Source: Saccharothrix ecbatanensis (GTDB taxonomy: Bacteria; Actinomycetota; Actinomycetes; Mycobacteriales; Pseudonocardiaceae). Taken from it: a stretch of 64,000 nucleotides of DNA. Below, piece after piece: positions 8,255-17,005 of this stretch; position 1 is the stretch's first letter, and each line of letters starts with the position of its first letter. Both the position numbers and the translations under genes were made by a program. Location of the stretch: contig NZ_JACHMO010000001.1 in NCBI RefSeq assembly GCF_014205015.1, positions 8,618,001-8,682,000 on the forward strand, in the 5' to 3' direction. Below the pieces are notes generated by a model, which had not been told where the DNA came from, did not search any database, and saw nothing but the letters and a program-made list of their open reading frames with translations.

Positions 8255-10294
8255 TCAGGACCTGAGCACGGCCGTGCCGCCAGGGGGGACGCACAGCTCG
8301 GACTCGCAACGCAGCCCGGTGAGCAGCTCGGTGCCGGACGCGGCGAGCCGCACCTCGGCGTCGGTGTGGTTGAGCACGAACAGGTAGTCGGCGTCGACCC
8401 CGCGCCGGCGGACGACTTCCACGTCACGCGGCAGGTCGTCCCGGACTTCCACGCCAGCCTGTGCGAAGACCTCCCGCAGCACGTGGTCGAGCGCCGCGCC
8501 GCGCAGCCGGGTGGAGACGTACCAGGCGTTGCCCGAGCCGAACCGGTGTCGGGTGACCGCGGGACCGCCGGCCGCCGGACCGTCCACATAGGAGTGAACG
8601 CTCTCCGCTCCCGCGAGGCGGATGTGCTCCGCCCACACGTCACCGCGCAGCCCGCCGTCGAGCCCGACCTCCTGGCCCTCGCGCAACGGCAGGAACTCCT
8701 CGACCTCCAGCCCGAGCACGTCACGCAGCGCGCCGGGGTGGCCGCCGGGGTGCACGGCGTCGTTGGCGTCGACGATGCCGGAGAAGTACGAGACGACGAG
8801 CGTGCCGCCACCGGCCACGTAGTCGTGCAGCACCTTCGCCGCCGCGGGGGTCGTCAGGTACAGCGAGGGCACCACGACGAGCGGGTAGCCGCTCAGGTCG
8901 GCTTGCGGCGCGACGAAGTCCACCGTCAGCTTGGCGTCCCACAACTGCTCGTAGAACGCGCCGACGCGCTCCCGGTAGGACAGGTCGGCGGACGGCCGCC
9001 AGTCCAGCTCCAGCGCCCACCACGACTCCCAGTCCCACAGCACCGCGACGTCGGCCTGCACGAGGCTGCCGCGCACTTCCGCCAACGCGACCAGATCCGC
9101 GCCGAGCCGCACGACGTCGTGCCACAACCTGCTGCGCGTGCCCGAGTGCGGCAGCATCGCCGAGTGGAACTTCTCCGCGCCGAAGCGGGAGGCCCGCCAC
9201 TGGAAGAACATCACCGCGTCCGCGCCGCGCGCCACGTGGGTCAGGCTGTTGCGGCCCATCTCGCCCGGCCGCTTGGCGATGTTGCGCGGCTGCCAGTTCA
9301 CCGCGCCGGTGGAGTGCTCCATGAGCATCCACGGCTGCCCGCCGGCCACCGCGCGGGTCAGGTCCGCCGACATGGCCAGGTCGACGTGGTTCCGGTCGGC
9401 CTCGGCGGTCAGGTAGTGGTCGTTGGCGACCACGTCGACCTCGCGGCCCCAGCGCCAGTAGTCGATCGACTTGCAGTTGGTGGTCATGAAGTTCGTGGTC
9501 ACGGGCACGGTGGAACAGCCGCGCAGGATGTCGCGCTCGGCGGTGTAGCAGGCCAGCAGCTCGTCCGAGCAGAACCGGGCGAAGTCCAGCTCGTGCGCCG
9601 GGTTGCCGGTGGTGCCGGAGACGCGGGGCGGCTCGATCTCGGCCCACTCGCCGTAGTGCTGGCCCCAGAAGCTGGTGCCCCAGGCCTCGTTGAGCGCGTC
9701 GAGCGAGCCGTGCCGGGCCCGCAGCCAGCGCCGGAACGCGGTGGCCGACTCGGGGCAGTAGCACGCGCCGACCGGTGCGCCGTACTCGTTGTGGACGTGC
9801 CACAGCGCCACCGCCGGGTGGTCGCCGTAGCGCGCGCCGAGCTGCCGGGTGATGTTCGCGGCGGCCTGGCGGTAGGCGGGCGCGCTCGGGCAGAACGTCG
9901 CCCGTGACCCGCGTTCCAGCTCCGTGCCGTCACGGGTGACCGGCCGGATGGCGGGGTGCGCGCGGTAGAGCCACGCGGGCGGCACGACGGTCGGGGTGGC
10001 CAGGTTGACCGCGATCCCGGCGCCGTGCAGCAGGTCGAGCAGCCGGTCCAGCCAGCCGAAGTCGAACTCGCCGGGTCTCGGCTCCAGCCGCGCCCAGGCG
10101 TGGATGGCGACGCTGACCAGGTTCACCCCGGCCTGCCGCATCAGCTCGACGTCCTCGACCCACACCTCCTCCGGCCACTGCTCGGGGTTGTAGTCCCCGC
10201 CGTAGACGAGTCCATCCACGCCTACCGGCATCCGCGGTGAGAAGGGGTCCTCCACCGCCTGCCCCTCGGCCTGGCGAGGCACCACAAACGTCAT
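8255..10294 (-). CDS. GH42 beta-galactosidase
   Basis: A 679-residue cytoplasmic enzyme without signal peptide. The barrel begins YGGDYNPEQWPEEVW. The acid/base is Glu170 (LWHVHNEYG) and the nucleophile Glu326 (WMLMEHSTG); a Cys-containing zinc loop (GACYCPESA) follows the first catalytic residue. The trimerisation and C-terminal beta domains complete the usual length. It probably hydrolyses beta-1,4-galacto-oligosaccharides brought in by the divergent ABC transporter. ATG 10294 has GGAG with 5-nt spacing; an in-frame GTG at 10300 overlaps that site and is less likely. A LacI-type operator lies 14 bp upstream of the start. Confidence 0.93.
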   Translation of the reverse strand: MTFVVPRQAEGQAVEDPFSPRMPVGVDGLVYGGDYNPEQWPEEVWVEDVELMRQAGVNLVSVAIHAWARLEPRPGEFDFGWLDRLLDLLHGAGIAVNLATPTVVPPAWLYRAHPAIRPVTRDGTELERGSRATFCPSAPAYRQAAANITRQLGARYGDHPAVALWHVHNEYGAPVGACYCPESATAFRRWLRARHGSLDALNEAWGTSFWGQHYGEWAEIEPPRVSGTTGNPAHELDFARFCSDELLACYTAERDILRGCSTVPVTTNFMTTNCKSIDYWRWGREVDVVANDHYLTAEADRNHVDLAMSADLTRAVAGGQPWMLMEHSTGAVNWQPRNIAKRPGEMGRNSLTHVARGADAVMFFQWRASRFGAEKFHSAMLPHSGTRSRLWHDVVRLGADLVALAEVRGSLVQADVAVLWDWESWWALELDWRPSADLSYRERVGAFYEQLWDAKLTVDFVAPQADLSGYPLVVVPSLYLTTPAAAKVLHDYVAGGGTLVVSYFSGIVDANDAVHPGGHPGALRDVLGLEVEEFLPLREGQEVGLDGGLRGDVWAEHIRLAGAESVHSYVDGPAAGGPAVTRHRFGSGNAWYVSTRLRGAALDHVLREVFAQAGVEVRDDLPRDVEVVRRRGVDADYLFVLNHTDAEVRLAASGTELLTGLRCESELCVPPGGTAVLRS

Positions 10295-10307
10295 GAACAC
10301 TCCATCG

Positions 10308-10322
10308 GCTGTGAACGTGCAC
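10308..10322. promoter_or_regulatory. LacI-type operator O1
   Basis: The 15-mer GCTGTGAACGTGCAC is repeated exactly, in reverse complement, at 10398-10412. Each copy is a near-palindrome with a central CG (GTG-N-ACGT-N-CAC), as LacI-family proteins prefer. This copy sits just upstream of the GH42 start, so the LacI protein at 13592 should shut off the galactosidase-galactanase operon. Confidence 0.8.
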
Positions 10323-10358
10323 GGTCTGATCGAAGATTACGTCGCAGATAAAAGCCTG

Positions 10359-10374
10359 TGTCAAGTAGTTGACA
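10359..10374. promoter_or_regulatory. Divergent promoter pair
   Basis: TTGACA occurs on the minus strand (complement of 10359-10364) and on the plus strand (10369-10374), back to back. Suitably spaced -10 regions are weak: CGTAAT on the minus strand near 10336-10341 and a site near 10392-10397 on the plus strand. The pair would drive the GH42-GH53 and transporter operons, with one operator downstream of each. Confidence 0.55.
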
Positions 10375-10396
10375 GGTGCGATAGGAGTGCAACTAC

Positions 10397-10412
10397 TGTG
10401 CACGTTCACAGC
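10397..10412. promoter_or_regulatory. LacI-type operator O2
   Basis: TGTGCACGTTCACA is the core, and 10398-10412 is the exact reverse complement of O1 some 75 bp away. It overlaps the likely -10 region or transcription start of the transporter operon. Two identical operators facing a shared promoter region could also allow looping. Confidence 0.8.
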
Positions 10413-10463
10413 GCGGTTCTCGCTGGCAGTGGCGTCAGCGACGCGGAACCCCCCGGAGACCCC

Positions 10464-11750
10464 ATGCGACTCGACATCGCGAAGAAGGCCGTGGCAGTCG
10501 GCCTCGGCCTCGCACTCCTCGCCGGTTGCGGCGGAGACGGCGAGCAGGCCGCCGACGGCCCGGTCGAACTGTCCTTCTGGGCGTGGGCGCCCAACATCGA
10601 CAAAGTGGTCGACAAGTGGAACGCGACCCACCCCGACGCCAAGGTCGTGGTGAGCAAGCAGGCCCAGGGCGACGACCTGGTGACCAAGCTCCTGACCAGC
10701 GCCAAGGGCGGCAACCCGCCGGACCTGGCGCAGGTGGAGTACCAGTCGTTGCCGACCCTGGTCAGCAACGACGTGCTGGCCGACATCTCCGAAGGCGCGG
10801 CGTCCGCCAAGGACAAGTTCGCGCCGGGCATCTGGGACCAGGTGACCCTGGGTGGCAGCGGCGTCTACGGGGTGCCCCAGGACTCCGGCCCGATGATGTT
10901 CTACTACCGCGCCGACCTGTTCGAGCAGTACGGCCTGAAGGCCCCGGCGACCTGGGACGAGTACGCGCAGACCGCCCGTGACCTGCGGGCCAAGGCTCCG
11001 GACAAGTTCCTCGGCACGTTCTCGTCCAACGACCCGGGCTGGTTCGCCGGGCTCGTCCAGCAGGCCGGCGGCTCGTGGTGGTCGGTCGACGGAGACGCGT
11101 GGAAGGTCTCCGTGGACGACGCCGCCACCAAGAAGGTGGCCCAGTACTGGAGCGGCCTGATCGCCGAGGGCGCGGTCGACAAGGCCCCGATGTACACGCC
11201 GGAGTGGAACAAGGCGCTCAACGACGGCACCCAGATCGGCTGGCTCAGCGCGGTGTGGGCGCCGGGCGTGCTCCAGGGCAACGCGGAGAGCACGTTGGGC
11301 AAGTGGGCGATGGCCCCGATGCCGCAGTGGGACGCCTCCAAGCCGCGCACCGGCAACTGGGGCGGCTCCACCACCGCCGTGACGGCGGGGTCGAAGAAGC
11401 AGAAGGCGGCGACCGAGTTCGCGATCTGGCTCAACACCGACCCCGCGGCCGTCGAGGCGCTGGTGACCGAGAGCGCGGTCTACCCGGCGGCCACGTCGGG
11501 CCAGGAGGCGGTGTCCAAGCCCCCGGCGTTCTTCCCGAACCAGCCGGACTTCTACACGCAGGCCGCGAAGATCGCCGCGACGTCCTCCGGGTTCACCTGG
11601 GGACCGAACGTCAACGTCACCTACACGGCGTACAAGAACTCCATGGGCGAGGCGATCACCGCCGGCACGGACCTGGTGTCCGTGCTGACCAAGATGCAGA
11701 CCGCGACCGTGGACGACATGAAGGCCAACGGCTTCACCGTCGGCGGCTGA
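10464..11750 (+). CDS. ABC sugar-binding lipoprotein
   Basis: A 428-residue family 1 solute-binding protein. The lipobox LLAGCG at about residues 17-22 gives a lipid-anchored Cys. The mature part has the usual sugar-binder signatures (ELSFWAWAPNIDKVVDKWN; GVPQDSGPMMFYYRADLFEQ; GIWDQVTLGGSGVYGVPQ; NWGGSTTAV). ATG 10464 follows GGAG at 10455-10458. It is the first gene of a transporter operon with two permeases and the LacI repressor and is opposed to the galactan enzymes, so galacto-oligosaccharides are the likely ligand. No ATPase gene is present; as usual in actinobacteria, a shared MsiK-type ATPase elsewhere would power it. Confidence 0.92.
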   Translation: MRLDIAKKAVAVGLGLALLAGCGGDGEQAADGPVELSFWAWAPNIDKVVDKWNATHPDAKVVVSKQAQGDDLVTKLLTSAKGGNPPDLAQVEYQSLPTLVSNDVLADISEGAASAKDKFAPGIWDQVTLGGSGVYGVPQDSGPMMFYYRADLFEQYGLKAPATWDEYAQTARDLRAKAPDKFLGTFSSNDPGWFAGLVQQAGGSWWSVDGDAWKVSVDDAATKKVAQYWSGLIAEGAVDKAPMYTPEWNKALNDGTQIGWLSAVWAPGVLQGNAESTLGKWAMAPMPQWDASKPRTGNWGGSTTAVTAGSKKQKAATEFAIWLNTDPAAVEALVTESAVYPAATSGQEAVSKPPAFFPNQPDFYTQAAKIAATSSGFTWGPNVNVTYTAYKNSMGEAITAGTDLVSVLTKMQTATVDDMKANGFTVGG

Positions 11751-11761
11751 GGAGCACACCC

Positions 11762-12691
11762 GTGACATCGATTCGCGTGTCCGGGCGGGGTGGTGCGGCG
11801 CCGAAGGTGGCGCCGTACGCCTTTGTCGCCCCGGCGGTGGTGTTGTTCCTGCTGGTGTTCGCGCTGCCGATCGGTTACACCGTCTACCTGAGCCTGTTCC
11901 GGACCGAGGTCAAGGGGCTGGGTCTGGGCAAGGGCAGCCGGTCCGAGGTGTTCGTGGGCCTGGACAACTACGTGCGCGCGCTCACCGACTCCGAACTCGG
12001 CGCGGGCGCGTTGCGGGTGCTCGGCTACGGCGCGATCCTGGTGCCGACGATGCTGGGCCTGGCGCTGGTGTTCGCGCTGCTGCTGGACGAGGACCGGGTG
12101 CGCGCCCGGGGGTTCAGCCGGATCGCGATCTTCCTGCCGTACGCGATCCCCGGCGTGATCGCGTCGCTGCTGTGGGGGTTCCTGTACCTGCCCGCGACGA
12201 GCCCGCTCAACCAGCTCCTGGCGGAGCTGTCGTTGCCCGGGGTGAACCTGCTGTCGCCGACCGGGATCTACTTCGCGCTGGCCAACATCGCGGTGTGGGG
12301 CGGTGTCGGCTACAACATGGTGGTTCTGTACACCGCGTTGCGGTCGATCCCGCGTGACCTCTACGAGGCGGCCCGGATCGACGGCTGCTCGCCGATGCAG
12401 ATCGCGTTGCGGATCAAGATCCCGCTGCTGGCCCCGGCGCTCGTGCTGACGTCGTTGTTCTCGATCATCGCGACGCTCCAGGTGTTCGCCGAGCCGATGA
12501 CGCTGGCCCCGTTGACCAACTCACTCTCCCGCACCTGGACCCCGTTGATGAAGGTCTACCAGGACGCGTTCGGCCGCGGTGACATCTACTCCGCCGCCGC
12601 GACGTCCGTGCTGATCGCCGTGGTGATGTTCGTGATCTCGTTCGGCCTGCTGCGCATCACCCGCTCGCGGGCGTTCGGGGGTGAGCGGTGA
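11762..12691 (+). CDS. ABC sugar permease, MalF type
   Basis: A 309-residue inner-membrane protein starting at GTG 11762, 12 bases after the binding-protein stop. It has six hydrophobic segments and the cytoplasmic EAA loop EAARIDGCSPMQIALRIKIP, which docks the ATPase. The N-terminal helix region (FVAPAVVLFLLVFALPIGYTV) and the long first periplasmic loop are typical of the MalF/first permease. It pairs with the next gene, whose GTG overlaps its stop by four bases. Confidence 0.93.
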   Translation: MTSIRVSGRGGAAPKVAPYAFVAPAVVLFLLVFALPIGYTVYLSLFRTEVKGLGLGKGSRSEVFVGLDNYVRALTDSELGAGALRVLGYGAILVPTMLGLALVFALLLDEDRVRARGFSRIAIFLPYAIPGVIASLLWGFLYLPATSPLNQLLAELSLPGVNLLSPTGIYFALANIAVWGGVGYNMVVLYTALRSIPRDLYEAARIDGCSPMQIALRIKIPLLAPALVLTSLFSIIATLQVFAEPMTLAPLTNSLSRTWTPLMKVYQDAFGRGDIYSAAATSVLIAVVMFVISFGLLRITRSRAFGGER

Positions 12692-13584
12692 GCGCCGTGC
12701 TGGTAGAGGACCGTGCCGTGACGCCGACGCCGCCACGGCGCGCGCGTTCGATCGCGTCCGCGTTGGGCGCGTTGCCGACGTTCGTGCTGCTGGTCGGCGC
12801 GGTGTACTGCCTGTTCCCGGTGGCGTGGGTGCTGATCGCCGCGACGAAGAGCAGCGGCGAGTTGTTCTCCACCACGACGTTCTCGCTCGGCTCGTCGCTC
12901 TTCGCGAACCTCTCCGAGCTGGTCGGGTACCGGGACGGGTTGTTCTGGAAGTGGATGGCGAACTCCGCGCTGTACGCGGGGGTGGGCGCGCTGCTGTCCG
13001 CCGCGTTGTCCGGCGTCACCGGGTACGCGCTGGCGAAGTACTCGTTCCGGGGCCGGGCGCTGATCTTCAACGCGTTGATCGCGGGTGTGCTGGTGCCGGC
13101 CGTGGTGCTGGCCATCCCGCAGTACCTGCTGATGGCGAAGATCGGGCTGACCGACACCTACCTGTCGGTGCTGCTGCCGAGCGTGGTCAGCCCGTACGGG
13201 ATCTACCTGGCCCGCATCTACGCCGCCGCGGCGGTGCCCGAGGACGTGGTGGAGGCGGCCCGCACGGACGGGGCGAGCGAGGTGCGGATCCTGGGCTCCA
13301 TCGCGTTGCCGATGATGGTCCCGGGGCTGGTCACGGTGTTCCTGTTCCAGTTCGTGTCGATCTGGAACAACTTCATGCTGCCGTTCATCATGCTGGGCGA
13401 CGACGAGAAGTTCCCGGTGACCCTGGGCCTGTACACGCTGCTCAACCAGGGCAACACCACGCCCGCGCTCTACACCCTGGTCGTCACCGGTTCGCTCGTG
13501 TCGGTGCTGCCCTTGATCGCCCTGTTCCTCACGTTGCAGCGATACTGGCGCGTAGACCTGCTCTCCGGAGCGGTAAAAGCGTGA
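12688..13584 (+). CDS. ABC sugar permease, MalG type
   Basis: A 298-residue second permease with six membrane spans and an EAA loop, EAARTDGASEVRILGSIALP. It starts at GTG 12688, overlapping the previous stop, so equal expression of the two is expected. The segment FQFVSIWNNFMLPFIML is characteristic of MalG-type subunits. With the lipoprotein it forms the importer of the galactan regulon. Confidence 0.93.
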   Translation: MSAVLVEDRAVTPTPPRRARSIASALGALPTFVLLVGAVYCLFPVAWVLIAATKSSGELFSTTTFSLGSSLFANLSELVGYRDGLFWKWMANSALYAGVGALLSAALSGVTGYALAKYSFRGRALIFNALIAGVLVPAVVLAIPQYLLMAKIGLTDTYLSVLLPSVVSPYGIYLARIYAAAAVPEDVVEAARTDGASEVRILGSIALPMMVPGLVTVFLFQFVSIWNNFMLPFIMLGDDEKFPVTLGLYTLLNQGNTTPALYTLVVTGSLVSVLPLIALFLTLQRYWRVDLLSGAVKA

Positions 13585-13591
13585 GGGAGCT

Positions 13592-14614
13592 ATGAGCGTC
13601 GATCGCAGCAAGGCGGCGCGGCACCGGCCGACCATCCACGACGTGGCGGCAGCCGCCGGCGTGTCACGGGGCACGGTGTCGCGCGCGCTGAACGGCGGGC
13701 GCAACGTCAGCCCCGCCGCGTTGGAGGCGGTGCTGAAGGCGGTACGCGCCACGGGGTACGTGGCCAACCCGGCGGCACGCAGCCTCGTCACGCAGCGGGC
13801 GCACTCGGTGGCGTTCGTGCTGACCGAGCCGCAGCAACGGCTGTTCGAGGACCCGAACTTCAGCATCCTGTTGCAGGGGTGCACGCAGGAGTTGGCGGAA
13901 CTCGACGTGCCGGTGCTGCTGATGACCGCGAGCACGGAGGTGGAGCGCAAGCGGACCAGCCGGTTCATCGCCGCAGGTCACGTGGACGGGGTGTTGCTGG
14001 TGTCGTCGCACACCGGCAACCCGTTGATCGACGACCTGCACGACTCCGGGATTCCCGTGGTGGCGTGCGGCAAGCCGATCGGGTTCGAGAACCGGGTGGC
14101 GTACGCGGCGGCGGACGACCGTTCGGGCGCGCGGTTGATGGTCGAGCACCTGAGGTCGCGGGGGAGGCGGCGGATCGCCACCATCACCGGGCCGCCGGAC
14201 ACGCCGGGTGGTGTGGAACGGCTGGCCGGGTACCGGGACGTGCTGGGCGTCGACGCGACGCCGGAGCTGATCGCGCACGGCGACTACAGCCGGGTCGGTG
14301 GCGAGACGGCGATGGCTTCGTTGCTGGAGCGCGCGCCCGACCTCGACGCGGTGTTCGTCGCGTCCGACCTGATGGCGGCGGGGGCGCTCAACGTCCTGCA
14401 CGACTCCGGGCGGCGGGTGCCGGAGGACGTGGCGGTGGGCGGTTTCGACGACTCCAGCATCGCCACGTCGACCAGGCCGACGTTGACGACGGTGCGCCAG
14501 CCGTTCCAGCGCATCACCCGCGAGATGGTCCGGCTGCTGATGGAACAGATCCAAGGCGAACCGCCGGCGGCGTCGATACTGCCGACGGAACTGGTCGTGC
14601 GCGCCTCGACCTGA
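13592..14614 (+). CDS. LacI-family repressor of the galactan regulon
   Basis: A 340-residue regulator. The N-terminal helix-turn-helix reads TIHDVAAAAGVSRGTVSRAL, with a hinge helix (NPAARSLVTQR), followed by the periplasmic-binding-protein-like effector domain ending ILPTELVVRAST. It is the last gene of the transporter operon, 7 bp after the second permease, so it likely controls its own production. The two operators at 10308-10322 and 10397-10412 fit the family. The effector would be galactose or a galacto-oligosaccharide; this is inferred from context. Confidence 0.92.
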   Translation: MSVDRSKAARHRPTIHDVAAAAGVSRGTVSRALNGGRNVSPAALEAVLKAVRATGYVANPAARSLVTQRAHSVAFVLTEPQQRLFEDPNFSILLQGCTQELAELDVPVLLMTASTEVERKRTSRFIAAGHVDGVLLVSSHTGNPLIDDLHDSGIPVVACGKPIGFENRVAYAAADDRSGARLMVEHLRSRGRRRIATITGPPDTPGGVERLAGYRDVLGVDATPELIAHGDYSRVGGETAMASLLERAPDLDAVFVASDLMAAGALNVLHDSGRRVPEDVAVGGFDDSSIATSTRPTLTTVRQPFQRITREMVRLLMEQIQGEPPAASILPTELVVRAST

Positions 14615-14615
14615 G

Positions 14616-15176
14616 CTAGCGGTCGCGCCAGGCGAGTGGTGAGAGGGTCACGGCGGCGTCGGCGACGCGGCGAGCGGTGTCGGTCTTGAGGTTCTTGCGG
14701 GCCGAGTCGATCCAGCCGTCGACGCGCCGCACGCCGGTGTCGCGGTACTCGACGGCTTGGAGCAGCATCTCCAGCTTGTCGGCGTCACTCGCGCACCGCG
14801 CCTCGGCGGACTCCTTCGCCTCGTACTCGTCCACGGCGTCGCGGACGACTTGACGTGACTTCGCCGGGAGGTTCGCGGTCTGGTCGGCGGTGATCGCACG
14901 CGGGTCGGGCTTGGTGATGTACCCGCTGACGGTGTGCGGCAGGTCGCCGGTGCGGGTTTCCTGGGTGTCGTGCCAGAGGGCCAGGAATGACGCGCGAGCC
15001 GGGTCCGCGCCTTCTTCGGCGGCGATCAGGGCCGCGAGCTGCGCCACCCGCATGCTGTGCTCGGCCACCGACTCCGGATCCCGCACCCCGGCGTGCCACC
15101 ACCCGGCGCGGCGCATGCGCTTGAGCACGCCCAGCTCGTAACCGAATGCGGCGAGGGCCGCGGCGTCGTCCGACAC
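14616..15176 (-). CDS. HD-domain hydrolase, YfbR-like
   Basis: A 186-residue HD phosphohydrolase. Metal-binding residues are visible in AEHSMRVAQLAAL (first His), LALWHDTQETRTGDLP (the HD pair) and ASDADKLEMLLQA (last Asp). This pattern matches the YfbR/HDDC2 group, whose members act as 5'-deoxynucleotidases. The stop codon lies one base from that of the convergent LacI gene, with no space for a terminator. It is not obviously linked to neighbours. Confidence 0.85.
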   Translation of the reverse strand: MSDDAAALAAFGYELGVLKRMRRAGWWHAGVRDPESVAEHSMRVAQLAALIAAEEGADPARASFLALWHDTQETRTGDLPHTVSGYITKPDPRAITADQTANLPAKSRQVVRDAVDEYEAKESAEARCASDADKLEMLLQAVEYRDTGVRRVDGWIDSARKNLKTDTARRVADAAVTLSPLAWRDR

Positions 15177-15184
15177 GTGTTCTC

Positions 15185-16302
15185 CTAGCGGCTGGAAATG
15201 CGGAGGGCGTAGCGGAGACCGGCGACTTGATCCCGGTCGGTCCGGGACAGCGAGTCACTGGACGCCAACCTGTCCGAAGACTCGCCGAGACACGCGCGCA
15301 GGTGTGGTCGGGCGTCGAGCAGTTCTGAGCGCGAGGCGACGAGGGTGTGCAGCGTGTGCAGGTTGAGCGGGAGGTGGGGCGTTGTCGGGTCGAGACGACC
15401 CGAGAGGTGGGCCAGCAGCGCGCCTCCGCTCCACGCTCGGGTGTCCTCGTCCCGCATGAAGGAGTCGTCGATCCTGACGTCGTCGAGTTCGCCGATCCAG
15501 TAGGCCCAGTAGTTCAGGTTCGCCACCTCGTTGCTTGACTCCGACATCCTGCCCACGAAGTCGTGGATGTGCTCGTCCTCTCCGGTGGAAGCGAGGGCGA
15601 CCGAGGCTGAGCGCGCTTCGAGCAGCGCGGTGATGTCGTTTTCGGGAATCGCCCGACGGCCGACCCGATGCCACTCTCCGCGTAGCCAATCGACAACCTG
15701 CCTGCGCCGGTCGAATCCGAGCAGGTACACGGACTGTCGCCGCAGGAGCGGCTCGCCGGCATGTTCTGCCCTTTCCGCTGTGTGCGTCAAGTGGTCGAAG
15801 AAGCGGGTGCGTTCGTCCTGGTTCAACAACGGATGTGAGGCGACCGGCCCCCGCCGGGAACCTTGGAGGTGAAGTCAGCTAATTGCGGCGGCGTAGTGCC
15901 GGTGAAAGGCCAGGTGATCAAATTGGTGATGGTCTTGCGGTGAACGGCGGCAGCCAGCGGGTGGTGATCGGGATCGACCCACGAGCCGCCGGCCGTGATG
16001 CCGGTGGAGAGCACCAGGTCCGCCTCGATCGCCTCGTTCAGGTGCCTTCCGGTGGAGGCGGGTGCCCCTGCCCGGGACAGTCTCGCGCTGAGCTTGACCA
16101 GCTCACCAGCGCCGACGGCGGCCAACGGTCGACGGCCGGACTCCCAACCCTGCACCGTGGTGGCGTCGACCCCGAGGAGTTCCGCCAACTTCTCCTGGGT
16201 GAGTCCTGCCGCCTGCCGACTCAGCTTCAGCACGAATCCCGCCACAACGCCGGTGGCGCGGGAACCGCGACCACCGGTCAGTGTTGCGACTCCGGACCGC
16301 AC
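15185..16302 (-). pseudogene. XRE-family regulator interrupted by a frameshift
   Basis: Two abutting reading frames look like one protein of about 370 residues. The upstream part (16302 to 15823) holds a helix-turn-helix (KLSRQAAGLTQEKLAELLGV, TTVQGWESGRRPL) and ends TSKVPGGGRSPHIRC. The downstream part (to 15185) continues in another frame as PVASHPLLNQDERTRFFDHL and runs to RYALRISSR. The break lies in GGCGGGGGCC near 15857; one more G would join the frames as VPGGGPVASHPL. This is a lost base, a sequencing slip or, less likely, programmed slippage. GTG 16302 has GGGAGG five bases upstream. Confidence 0.65.
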
Positions 16303-16385
16303 GACCACCTCCCATGCCGCTGTTCACGCTGTCGGACGCACTCGTACCGGCAGTCGACGTCGTTTCATCTGGAGCAGGAGCACCG

Positions 16386-16631
16386 ATGCCACACACGGTC
16401 AAGCTGCGCACCGAGTCCTTCACCAAAGCGGGACAATTGGCGGGCTTCCACTCTGACTACGCGCTCGCCAAGGCGATGGACGTGAACCGCTCAACTGTCG
16501 CGCGGGTGCTCAGCGGTCGACTGCGCCCCGGTTCCGCGTTCATCGGCGGCGCGCTGGTCGCACTCACCCCGATGCAGTTCCACGACCTGTTCGAGGTCGT
16601 GCCCGATACCGAACGGAGCGACCTGTCGTGA
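16386..16631 (+). CDS. Small XRE-type helix-turn-helix regulator
   Basis: An 81-residue protein with a single Cro/CI-type helix-turn-helix (SDYALAKAMDVNRSTVARVL) and little else. This size and pattern are common among actinobacterial mini-regulators. ATG 16386 follows an AGGAG site. A longer reading from 16281 would include residues without a ribosome site and overlap the divergent XRE gene. The next gene starts inside its stop codon (GTGA), so the two form an operon, possibly a regulator with its partner. Confidence 0.75.
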   Translation: MPHTVKLRTESFTKAGQLAGFHSDYALAKAMDVNRSTVARVLSGRLRPGSAFIGGALVALTPMQFHDLFEVVPDTERSDLS

Positions 16632-17005
16632 CCAAAGACGAGTTCGCCGCTGTCGTACACCAGCTGGCGGAAGACGATGCTCCCCGACTGTTCGCCATCG
16701 TGGAGGAGTACGGCGAGGCGGAAGACGCTCGCGTCGCAGGCTATGGCCTGGCGTACGACGACCGTGCCGAGGTCGACTCCGTCGAGGGCGGCTTCCGCCT
16801 GAGTTCCCAGAGCGCGGAGAGCGCGCGGGCGTTGTTCGAGGTCGGTTCGCGGTCGACGGGGACGCGGCGGGCGCACCTGGTGTGGCTCGGTGAGCCACAG
16901 GCGTCTGCTGGGCCGGAGAGAGCCCAGCAGACGGACGGTCAGTGGCCGAATTCGACTTCCAGCGCGCCGCGACGGGCGGTGACGTCGTGGGGGTCGTCGC
17001 CGTAG
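16628..17005 (+). CDS. Conserved-looking protein of unknown function, HTH partner
   Basis: A 125-residue protein (GTG 16628) overlapping the stop of the small HTH regulator by four bases. The first 60 residues are acidic and helical (MTKDEFAAVVHQLAEDDAPR). The final 22 residues overlap the 3' end of the convergent ATP-grasp gene (16939-17005), and that Ser/Pro-rich end looks like read-through of opposite-strand coding sequence. No domain recognised. The coupling suggests a two-gene regulatory module. Confidence 0.55.
   Translation: MTKDEFAAVVHQLAEDDAPRLFAIVEEYGEAEDARVAGYGLAYDDRAEVDSVEGGFRLSSQSAESARALFEVGSRSTGTRRAHLVWLGEPQASAGPERAQQTDGQWPNSTSSAPRRAVTSWGSSP

Noticed and set aside
7847..9907. 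686-codon plus-strand frame opposite GH42/GH53
   Set aside because: It crosses two well-supported genes on the other strand, has no ribosome site and no fold signature.
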